Shown: positions 51,205 through 58,428 of the stretch, one piece after another | Layout of the letters: each line of letters opens with the position of its first letter | Position numbering within the stretch: the first letter of the stretch is position 1 | Assembly: GCF_036825535.1 (NCBI RefSeq) | Contig: NZ_CP098813.1 | Span: forward strand, 1-64,000 | Source: Parasalinivibrio latis | GTDB lineage: Bacteria; Pseudomonadota; Gammaproteobacteria; Enterobacterales; Vibrionaceae | Length of the DNA stretch: 64,000 nt | Direction: 5' to 3' | Notes under the pieces: model-generated | Told to the model about the DNA's origin: nothing | Database searches by the model: none | What the model saw: the letters and a program-made list of their open reading frames with translations, nothing else | Translations under genes and position numbers: made by a program

Positions 51205-52122
51205 TTATTTACCTCTGGTCCCCTTGGCAAACTGTCCGGGAGTCACACCCATCGCCTTCTTAAAATGGCGGTGAAAATGGCTTTGATCATGGAAGCCACA
51301 TTCCTGAGCAGCGTCAGAAAGTTGCATCCCATTGGCAATGAGTTTTTTTGCCAACCGTAGCCGGGTTTGGATTTGATAGGCGTGCGGTGCCAAGCCAAAT
51401 GTACTCTGGAAAGAACGCAGTAAGTGATAGGGGCTAAGCGAGGCGAGATTAGCCAGATCAGTCAGGGATACACTAGCCTGTGGAAAATCATCCAAAAATT
51501 CCTTTACAAGATTAAGTTGCCCGAATGATTTGCCCAGCTCTTTTGGAGCTTCACGAGTCTTTGCATGCCGGGCCATTAACTTAACAAGCACAGCGTAGAG
51601 CAATGTTTCCCGCAATAATGGGTTCTCGGATGTTTCGAGCGTAGCAAATACCAAACGCATTTGTGCAGCCAGTTCGGGATCGTAGACAACTGGCTGTGGA
51701 AAATACGGAGCACCGTTTATACGGCCAGTCATACCCGCCTGCAGTTCCCGGCTAATCTGTTCAAATTGTTCGGGTAACGGGTACATGGCTTTGTAGGACC
51801 ACCCTCCTTCAGATGCAGAATGGCCGCTATGTACCTCATCGGCGTTAACCAGGATAATGGTATCTTTCGGTGCAACGTGATTTCCTCCGGTACGGTAAAA
51901 CTCCTGCGCCCCTCGCTCGATCACACCAACGGTATATCCCTCATGGCTGTGACGAGAGAAAGTCTGCCGTTCAAAGGAGGCATCCAGTACTTCCAATCCG
52001 CCCAGTTCTTCCGCGACTTTGTACGTAGCAGATTCCTTGCGTGAAGATCCCAATACTGCACCTTCCGAGAGGATCTTTGCATCATCGTTACCGGTTTCCC
52101 TGTTGCCTGAATTTGCCGCCAT
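51205..52122 (-). CDS. AraC-family regulator, probable controller of azlCD
   Basis: A 305-residue regulator. The N-terminal cupin-like AraC ligand domain covers about 55-190 (HSHEGYTVGVIERG, then HSGHSASEGGWSYKAMYPLP). The C-terminal double helix-turn-helix covers about 205-300, with SLTDLANLASLSPYHLLRSF and CGFHDQSHFHRHFKKAMGVT. It is upstream of and codirectional with azlCD. Such AraC-AzlCD pairs are common. The effector is probably an amino acid, by inference. Confidence 0.92.
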   Translation of the reverse strand: MAANSGNRETGNDDAKILSEGAVLGSSRKESATYKVAEELGGLEVLDASFERQTFSRHSHEGYTVGVIERGAQEFYRTGGNHVAPKDTIILVNADEVHSGHSASEGGWSYKAMYPLPEQFEQISRELQAGMTGRINGAPYFPQPVVYDPELAAQMRLVFATLETSENPLLRETLLYAVLVKLMARHAKTREAPKELGKSFGQLNLVKEFLDDFPQASVSLTDLANLASLSPYHLLRSFQSTFGLAPHAYQIQTRLRLAKKLIANGMQLSDAAQECGFHDQSHFHRHFKKAMGVTPGQFAKGTRGK

Positions 52123-52280
52123 GTACTTTGCACATCCGTCGCACCACCATACGTCATATTACATATCACACCGCGTTCGTGGTTTGTACAAAATTGCGGT
52201 ATACACCGGCGCGGATTGCGTTGACATTCATAACCTGCCCCATGGAATGATTAAAAAACACTTAAAACAAGGAATGAAAG

Positions 52281-52472
52281 ATGCCCGTAGTAACCATTCA
52301 ACAATCCCCCGGCCGGACAAAGGATCAAAAAGCCCTATTGGTTAAAAGAATTACCGAAGCCTTTGAAGAATGTTACGGCGTGCAGCCTGAAGCGGTTACG
52401 GTTTTTTTGCAGAATTTCGATGAAGAACACTGGGGAAGAGGCGGACAGTTGAACGCAGACAAGGCAACATAA
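52281..52472 (+). CDS. 4-oxalocrotonate tautomerase family protein
   Basis: A 63-residue tautomerase. After Met removal the catalytic Pro1 is exposed (MPVVTIQQSPGRTKDQK), the hallmark of this superfamily. The length is standard for a hexameric 4-OT. AAGGAATGAAAG precedes the start. It is a single gene, divergent from the AraC gene, with no aromatic-degradation genes in view, so its substrate is open. Its 3' region has received the small insertion at 52481. Confidence 0.85.
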   Translation: MPVVTIQQSPGRTKDQKALLVKRITEAFEECYGVQPEAVTVFLQNFDEEHWGRGGQLNADKAT

Positions 52473-52480
52473 CGTCCTCT

Positions 52481-52568
52481 AATTAAATGTGACTTTTTAG
52501 ACCTCGGCTGACAGTTTTGTGTAAATTTTATACAGTGTTAGTTGAGGTCTAAAAAGTCACAAATTAAA
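52481..52568. mobile_element. MITE-like element with 18-bp inverted repeats and 7-bp target duplication
   Basis: TGTGACTTTTTAGACCTC (52488-52505) is repeated exactly in inverted orientation at 52544-52561, with 38 bp between. The 74-bp unit is bounded on both sides by the same direct repeat AATTAAA (52481-52487 and 52562-52568), which reads as a target-site duplication. It has no coding capacity, so it would depend on a transposase elsewhere. The interior contains GTGTAAA-like sequence reminiscent of some IS256-group ends, but that link is only a guess. A plain RNA hairpin could explain the inverted repeat but not the flanking duplication. Confidence 0.65.
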
Positions 52569-52573
52569 GAAAA

Positions 52574-52600
52574 AGCCGGGTAATTTTCACCCGGCTTTTC
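52574..52600. terminator. Bidirectional terminator between tautomerase and DyP genes
   Basis: AGCCGGGT and ACCCGGCT form an 8-bp stem. TTTTC follows on the plus strand and TTTTTC on the minus strand, serving both convergent genes. Confidence 0.75.
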
Positions 52601-52623
52601 ATCATTGATTCCTGTATTAAAAA

Positions 52624-53559
52624 TCAGTCATCAAACCTGTCTTCAATAAACGCCACTGGCGGCAAGAAATAGTTAGCACCTGTTTTTGCTTCCACAAAAT
52701 CCAACAAGCGATCGTAATGACCGTGTTCGTCAGCTGTAATCATCTGTGTCAGCGAGGTTTCCAGAACGCTTGGCGTTTCTGCAAAACCTATAAACATCGT
52801 ACCGTGCTCCATGGCATTACCGTAAGGGCGATTCTGGCGAAGCATTTTCACTTCTTCGCCATCTATTTCCACTTTGCTCTTTGCATTGTGTGCCCAGGCA
52901 GGTTTGTTTTCATCATCCAGCTCGATATTGTCCATTTTGGTACGGCCAATCACCTTTTCCTGATGTTCAGCGGTCTGCTGATCCCACAGCCCCTGACGAT
53001 CAACATAGCGCTGCACCGTCAGGTAACTGCCACCTCGGTTGGCCCCCTCTTTCACAAGCACCGCTTCAACACGCTCATTGGCTACCGGGTTTTCTGTACC
53101 ATCAACAAAATCAATCATGTCGCGGTTATCAAGGTATTTGAAACCTTGGATATCCTCAACCAAATCTGCAATTTGGGACAGTGCTTTTGCCGCATGTTTT
53201 GCTGCCTGGAAGTTGAGGTCCATACGCTCTGACTTAATCATCAGGAAGATATCACCGGCAGTAGACGGAAATTCACGACGGCCGTTTTTCATGGCTGGGA
53301 ACGTATGGAGTTCTTCCGGCAAAACAACATCCGGAAACAGGATCGGCCATGCGTTGGCGGAAAAACCCATAGAAACAGTTAAATTGGATGTCAGGTCTTT
53401 TTGAAGAATAGATTTTCCGATTCCTGGTAGCTCACTCAGGGCACAATTGATTTCTTCCAGGTCAAACCACTGGTCCTTCAGGACAAATGTCAGGTATTCA
53501 ACATAGGTGGTCGGGTTTGACAACACACCAGGTTGTGCCAATGCAGCGAGTTCTTTCAT
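52624..53559 (-). CDS. Dye-decolourising (DyP-type) peroxidase
   Basis: A 311-residue haem peroxidase of the DyP family. The distal GxxDG-type segment appears as DFVDGTENP with its catalytic Asp, followed by GGSYLTVQRYVD. The proximal haem His is probably in AMEHGTMFIGFA. There is no Tat or Sec signal, so it is a cytoplasmic P-type (YfeX-like) enzyme. It may oxidise porphyrinogens or organic substrates with H2O2. A palindrome lies just upstream at 53591. Confidence 0.92.
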   Translation of the reverse strand: MKELAALAQPGVLSNPTTYVEYLTFVLKDQWFDLEEINCALSELPGIGKSILQKDLTSNLTVSMGFSANAWPILFPDVVLPEELHTFPAMKNGRREFPSTAGDIFLMIKSERMDLNFQAAKHAAKALSQIADLVEDIQGFKYLDNRDMIDFVDGTENPVANERVEAVLVKEGANRGGSYLTVQRYVDRQGLWDQQTAEHQEKVIGRTKMDNIELDDENKPAWAHNAKSKVEIDGEEVKMLRQNRPYGNAMEHGTMFIGFAETPSVLETSLTQMITADEHGHYDRLLDFVEAKTGANYFLPPVAFIEDRFDD

Positions 53560-53885
53560 AGCAATTCCAACTGATTTACTTATTCATTTTATTTGTACGA
53601 CAAATATACGCTCTTAAGTATGAGTTGCAACACTCGTGACTCTATTTCCTTGCCGCCAGATCGGACTGGCACGCCTTGTTGCGTCAAGGGATCAAAGCTG
53701 TGTGTCAATTGCGAAATCTATGATTTCCCAATTCCTTATTATTTTTATGGATTAATGAGGAATAACATGAGGACACCGAGTGCACATCCAACACTCTGAT
53801 TTCACGCCAGTTGATTAAACATCCCTGTGCTCGAAACCTCAGTACGGCATGTTGCGGTAATAACAACGATAACATGGAGTTTCTC
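53560..53885. promoter_or_regulatory. Divergent region between DyP peroxidase and first TorA-like gene
   Basis: 326 bp without a credible gene. It holds the promoters of both flanking genes. Palindromes at 53591-53605 (ATTTGT-ACG-ACAAAT, DyP side) and 53713-53727 (GAAATC-TAT-GATTTC, TorA side) are the only structured elements I found. No clear FNR box was seen. Confidence 0.45.
53591..53605. promoter_or_regulatory. Palindrome ATTTGT-N3-ACAAAT upstream of DyP peroxidase
   Basis: A perfect 6-bp dyad 32 nt upstream of the peroxidase start, overlapping the likely promoter. It is a candidate operator for an unidentified regulator. Confidence 0.35.
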
Positions 53886-56564
53886 ATGCCCTTATCACGT
53901 CGAGACTTTTTGAAGTCTGCTCTGGCGACTGCGGTTGCAGCCAACGGCCTATCCCTGTTTCCTGTAAACTTTGCCTTTGCTGACGATGTACAGAAAATAC
54001 CCAGCGCTTCACACTGGGGGCCTTTTTACGCCATTGTCAAAAATGGTGAGCTAATTGGCATCCAGCCACGTGAAGACATTGACCCGCTTCCGACAGAAAT
54101 GCTGATTGATGGCTTGATGAGCCGCACATTCAGTGATACCCGCATAAAGTATCCAATGGTTCGTAAGTCCTATCTTGAAAATCTTGATGGTGACACCAAA
54201 CCCGAACTGCGAGGCAAAGAACCTTTCGTTCGCGTTAGCTGGGAAACCGCGCTGCAGCTCACAGCTGATGCAATTCTCCGTACGATTGAAAACAAGGGAA
54301 ATCAGGGTATCTTCGACTCTTCCTATGACGGTTGGTCAAATGCAGGCCTGCTTCGCCCACCCGTTGTACAGGGCCGGTTCTTCAACCTTATCGGCGGCGC
54401 CAGCACAACAATTGGTGACTACTCTGCCGGTGCATCTACCGTTATCCTACCGCACGTTGTCGGCAACATGGAAGTCTACTCGCCTCAAACCGCATGGCCG
54501 GTTATTGAAAAACACACCGAAGTCTTTGTTCTTGTCGGCTGTGACCCATGGAAAACCAACCGAGTAGAGTTCCGTGTTGCTGACCACCAAATGCAAAGTC
54601 ATTGGCTGAAATGGAAAGAAAAAGGTATCCGCTTTATTTCTATCAACCCGAAACGCACCACTACCGACCGGAACCTTGGCAGTGAATGGGTTGAAATTAC
54701 TCCGGGAACGGATACTGCTCTTTTCAATGCGATGGCTTACCACCTGCATGATGTCGGCCTGGTAGACTACAAGTACTTGGAAAAATACACTGTTGGCTAC
54801 CAACGCTACCTTGATTACCTCACAGGCAAAACTGACGGTACCGCCAAGACACCTGACTGGGCAGCGGCGATAACTGGTATTTCTGCAGACGAAATTCGCC
54901 AACTGGCCGAATTGTTCCGTAGCAAGAAAACCCAACTTGCTGCCGGATGGGCATTGCAGAGAGCGGACCACGGTGAAATGGTTCACTGGGCGATCATCAA
55001 TTTTGCCGCTATGGCTGGCAAGATAGGTAAACCGGGCGAAGGCTTTGGTTTCAGTTGGCACTACGGTAACGGCGGTATGCCACAGTCCGGAGCCAGTCTG
55101 CCAGTTACACTGGGCCAAGGTTTTAATGCCGTAACCGCCGGGTGTCCGGTTGTAATGATTTCCGAGATGCTGAAAAACCCCGGTAAAGCGTTCACCTATA
55201 ACGGTGCAACACTCAAATTCCCTGATATCAGCATGATTTACAACTCAGGGAATAACCTGTTCTCCCACCAGCAAAATCTTAATGCCCTTCTCAAGGCAAT
55301 GAATGACAAGGTGGAAACTTACGTTTGCCAGGATACCTGGTGGTGTGCTTCGGCCCGGTTTGCCGATATCGTTCTCCCGGCCACGTCTGCACTAGAGCGT
55401 GATGACATCACTTCCGGCGGTACCTACAGCAACGATAAAATTTACGCCATGCGTAAAGTGATCGAGCCACTGGGTGAAAGCCTGGATGACTGGGAAATAT
55501 TCCGCCGACTGTCAGCCGTTTTCCACGTTGAAGACAAGTTCACCGATGGAGGCAAAGACATGATGACGCTGCTGCATGAAGCATACGGTCGATCATCTGC
55601 AGCAGGTATCCAGTCATTTGACGCTTTCTGGGAAAATGGGGTTACCCATCTGCCTGTACCAAAAGAAGCAGACATGTGGCAAAGGCACGGCGCGTTTTAC
55701 AACGATCCAGAGAAAAACCCACTGCATACACCATCCGGTAAAATTGAATTATTCAGCGAAGCTATCGCCGGTATGCACTTGCCTGACTGCCCTCCGGTAC
55801 CAACTTACATGCCACCGTTCGAATTCCTCGGCAATGCTGAAAAAGGCCAACTCCATATCCTGAGCCCACACCCATGGATGCGGTTGCACTCCCAAATGGC
55901 GAATGCAGACACCAACAAATACGAATGTGTGGATGGCCGTCAGTATCTCCTGATCCATGAAGATGACGCTAAGGAGCAGGGTATTGAAGACGGGGACATT
56001 GTTGAGCTCTTCAACGACCGCGGTGCTTTACTGTGCGGAGCCAAACTGACCAACGATCTCAAACGTGGCGTTGCCTGCTTGCATGAGGGGGCATGGTTGT
56101 CGCTGGACAAATATGGCCGCTGCAACAGCGGACAAATCAATATCATCACATCAGACAAACCTTGCGGCGGGCTTAGCCAGGGAACCAGCGCCAATACCTG
56201 TCTGGCATACTACAAGAAATGTACAAACCCATGTGGCCCAAACGAAGCTTACCAACCACCGGAAACTGTCAAACCAACAGGTCCAAACGATGGAGCCAAT
56301 GTATCCTTGGCTTTGCTAAACATCCAAGGCCGGGTTGCAATGCTCCATAAGAAAAAAGCTGGCAATAAGAAAGAAGAAAAAAGCCGTGGTGAGGAACTGT
56401 TCTATAGCAGTTGCACCATGTGCCACGCTGCACCAAATCCTTCGGCACATACCCGTGCGCAATGGGAAGGTATTACCAATTCCATGTTCCCGAGAGCGGG
56501 TCTTTCAGCAGCAGATCGCAAGCTGGTGCTTGAGTACCTGTACAAACATGCTGCAAAAAGCTGA
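53886..56564 (+). CDS. TorA-type molybdopterin oxidoreductase with C-terminal cytochrome c domain
   Basis: An 892-residue periplasmic TMAO/S-oxide reductase. A Tat signal (SRRDFLK, residues 4-10) is followed by a hydrophobic stretch ending near FAFADD. The bis-MGD catalytic region includes GDYSAGAS, whose Ser180 is the probable Mo ligand of the DMSO/TMAO reductase family, and GWALQRADHGEM. After a Lys/Glu-rich linker, the last 55 residues form a monoheme cytochrome c domain with CTMCH at 843-847. Usual TorA is about 830-850 residues and has no haem. The ATG at 53886 is chosen for its GGAG spaced six bases and the correct Tat N-terminus. It is a close paralogue of 58429-61071. Confidence 0.93.
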   Translation: MPLSRRDFLKSALATAVAANGLSLFPVNFAFADDVQKIPSASHWGPFYAIVKNGELIGIQPREDIDPLPTEMLIDGLMSRTFSDTRIKYPMVRKSYLENLDGDTKPELRGKEPFVRVSWETALQLTADAILRTIENKGNQGIFDSSYDGWSNAGLLRPPVVQGRFFNLIGGASTTIGDYSAGASTVILPHVVGNMEVYSPQTAWPVIEKHTEVFVLVGCDPWKTNRVEFRVADHQMQSHWLKWKEKGIRFISINPKRTTTDRNLGSEWVEITPGTDTALFNAMAYHLHDVGLVDYKYLEKYTVGYQRYLDYLTGKTDGTAKTPDWAAAITGISADEIRQLAELFRSKKTQLAAGWALQRADHGEMVHWAIINFAAMAGKIGKPGEGFGFSWHYGNGGMPQSGASLPVTLGQGFNAVTAGCPVVMISEMLKNPGKAFTYNGATLKFPDISMIYNSGNNLFSHQQNLNALLKAMNDKVETYVCQDTWWCASARFADIVLPATSALERDDITSGGTYSNDKIYAMRKVIEPLGESLDDWEIFRRLSAVFHVEDKFTDGGKDMMTLLHEAYGRSSAAGIQSFDAFWENGVTHLPVPKEADMWQRHGAFYNDPEKNPLHTPSGKIELFSEAIAGMHLPDCPPVPTYMPPFEFLGNAEKGQLHILSPHPWMRLHSQMANADTNKYECVDGRQYLLIHEDDAKEQGIEDGDIVELFNDRGALLCGAKLTNDLKRGVACLHEGAWLSLDKYGRCNSGQINIITSDKPCGGLSQGTSANTCLAYYKKCTNPCGPNEAYQPPETVKPTGPNDGANVSLALLNIQGRVAMLHKKKAGNKKEEKSRGEELFYSSCTMCHAAPNPSAHTRAQWEGITNSMFPRAGLSAADRKLVLEYLYKHAAKS

Positions 56565-56608
56565 TTCGGCGTTCTTTTATATAAGTTGATGTTCTCCTTT
56601 AAAATTTT

Positions 56609-56634
56609 GCCCCGGTAACCCCGGGGCTTTTTTT
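56609..56634 (+). terminator. Intrinsic terminator after first TorA-like gene
   Basis: GCCCCGG and CCGGGGC pair around five bases, followed by seven T. Confidence 0.85.
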
Positions 56635-56759
56635 ATTCTTTTAATGCTAAGGTAAGACTTAAATGATTGAATTAGGCTTCAGCATTTACACTCAATATCG
56701 CCGCACCACGATTACGCGCTTATTTTCAGGCAGTTTAAACCACAAGTAAGCAATATAAC

Positions 56760-57293
56760 CTAAAACGACATATAGGCCATGACACCTACAGCGTCACCCT
56801 CAACAAATGGAGAAAACGTCAGTGAGTAACCGCTACGGGAAACACCATACTGAATTCCGGTAGCCAGCAATGCCCCTGCCGCGACATCACGCCAATAGTG
56901 GTGATTGGATTCAACTCGGGAATATCCCACTACCGTTGCAGCCAGAAGTGCAGGAACGCCATACTTCCAGCCGTATTCAAATTGTAAGAATGCGGCCCCC
57001 TGAAAAGCAGATGATGTATGCCCGGAGGGAAATGAATCATCACCGGTACCATTAGGCCTTTGAGCATCTATTGCAGCTTTAAGAGAAAGCGTAGCGACAG
57101 CAGTATAAAGCGCGCCTTCCCCGAGACGAACCAACCCATCACCGTCACCATGAGCAATGGCAACAATCCCGGCTATCGCAGGAATTCCGAATTCTGCGAT
57201 ATCACCGTATTGTTCAAGGGAGGACTTGAAATCTGCTTTGGAGGGAGAGGAAAAAATGAAAAATAAGATCGTTATCGCAATATTTTTCGTCAT
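56760..57293 (-). CDS. PAP2-family phosphatase
   Basis: A 177-residue type 2 phosphatidic-acid phosphatase. All three motifs are present: KAAIDAQRP, the PSGHTSSAF core and SRVESNHHYWRDVAAGA with its catalytic His and Asp. A cleavable signal (MTKNIAITILFFIFSSPSKA) precedes it, so the enzyme faces the periplasm. It may dephosphorylate lipid phosphates or undecaprenyl pyrophosphate. The ATG at 57293 has AAGGAA upstream. Confidence 0.9.
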   Translation of the reverse strand: MTKNIAITILFFIFSSPSKADFKSSLEQYGDIAEFGIPAIAGIVAIAHGDGDGLVRLGEGALYTAVATLSLKAAIDAQRPNGTGDDSFPSGHTSSAFQGAAFLQFEYGWKYGVPALLAATVVGYSRVESNHHYWRDVAAGALLATGIQYGVSRSGYSLTFSPFVEGDAVGVMAYMSF

Positions 57294-57475
57294 ACAACAT
57301 TCCTTTGTTTCGATCAGAAAATGTCTCATCTCTGATACAACCGAACCAATAGTGTAACAAAGGCGTTGCATGTGATGCAATATTGTGCTCTCAATGCAGA
57401 GTGCTATTCCATTTGCATATGTGGGCTAAGCCATTATTAATTATGGAAATCATCGCTGACAATTTTATCAATATT

Positions 57476-57661
57476 TTATTTCTCTGCTTCTCTCTCCTGA
57501 GCCTGAGTAAAAATTTGTATCTGTTCCCTCTCTTTATCGGCGAGAAAGATCACGTTCCCACAGGCGCAAAAGCACAAGCCGGTCAGCGTATCAAATGCGA
57601 AATCATCTTCTTCGTGACACAGTGGGCAGTACAATGTTGGCAGCATAAGTGAAGGTCTCAT
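57476..57661 (-). CDS. Small zinc-ribbon-like hypothetical protein
   Basis: A possible 61-residue protein. YCPLCHEEDDF and CFCACGN provide paired Cys residues (about 12, 15, 32 and 34) in a zinc-ribbon-like arrangement, followed by a charged helix. Starts at 57661 and 57646 are possible and neither has a clear ribosome binding site. The cysteine spacing is the only evidence that it is real. Confidence 0.4.
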   Translation of the reverse strand: MRPSLMLPTLYCPLCHEEDDFAFDTLTGLCFCACGNVIFLADKEREQIQIFTQAQEREAEK

Positions 57662-57921
57662 TTTGTTAATTTTATATTTTTCTGTGTTCTAACATGCATA
57701 CGCAAACCATGTCCAACAATGCACAAAGCCATGAGGAATTTTTCGTACAAACTGGAGATTGATCCGGAAACCTTAAGAAAGTTGTTGATTAGATTTATCA
57801 GTCGGGTCAGCTCTTTCATCACACAATGTGAGATTAAACACGCCATATTCATTGATCCAGGGCTTTGAAATGCACTAAATTAGCACGTCACTAATGTACT
57901 AGACTTGGGAAAGCAGTATTG
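57662..57921. other. Intergenic region with no supported gene
   Basis: 260 AT-rich bases. A 64-codon minus-strand ORF lies here but has no family features or ribosome binding site, so I do not call it. Confidence 0.35.
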
Positions 57922-58320
57922 ATGAAGTCATTCAGTACAGTTATAAATTTAATGTTTTTACTATTGTGCCTATATGCCATTGCGGGCTTTTTTGGCCTGG
58001 CCCCATTACCTTTTGTAGCTTCAGGATGTAAAACCTCTGAAAGCGATATTGCCGTATCACCGGATGGAAAGTGGGAAGCTTTCCAAACAGCTAAGTCTTG
58101 TAAAAACAGACCGCAGGAAGTCCAGGTATGGCTTAGCGCCCGACATCAGGCGGATAGAACAGAACAGATTTTTTACGCCATTTACCCTTCAGACAAAGCA
58201 CTGGCAGTCCAGTGGTCAGGTACTTCCAACCTCGTACTCAGTTTTCCTGACTCTGTCCGACCAACCACTAAACCCGGCAACTTTAAGGGCGTGGACGTCA
58301 ACTATCGACACTCTCTATAA
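57922..58320 (+). CDS. Hypothetical membrane-anchored protein, DUF5412-like
   Basis: A 132-residue protein with one N-terminal hydrophobic segment (about 8-28), uncleaved or a signal anchor, then a small periplasmic domain. The mature part has a conserved-looking Cys pair (ASGCKTSES and TAKSCKNRP) and SPDGKWEAF, which resembles DUF5412 proteins. The function is unknown. It converges with the second TorA-like gene. The ATG at 57922 directly follows an in-frame TTG. Confidence 0.65.
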   Translation: MKSFSTVINLMFLLLCLYAIAGFFGLAPLPFVASGCKTSESDIAVSPDGKWEAFQTAKSCKNRPQEVQVWLSARHQADRTEQIFYAIYPSDKALAVQWSGTSNLVLSFPDSVRPTTKPGNFKGVDVNYRHSL

Positions 58321-58376
58321 ATACACATTTCTACCCCCCTACGCTCCGGTTTCAGCAACTTGAAGTAATTTGGGTA

Positions 58377-58405
58377 TAAAAAAAGCGGCTCATCAGTGAG
58401 CCGCT
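58377..58405 (-). terminator. Intrinsic terminator after second TorA-like gene
   Basis: AGCGGCTCA and TGAGCCGCT form a 9-bp stem with a four-nt loop. Read on the minus strand it is followed by seven T. Confidence 0.85.
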
Positions 58406-58428
58406 CTGCAATGCCATCGAAGAATAGT

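Noticed and set aside
57658..57852. 64-codon minus-strand ORF next to the small zinc-ribbon gene
   Set aside because: No motif, no ribosome binding site, AT-rich sequence; it overlaps the neighbouring candidate start.
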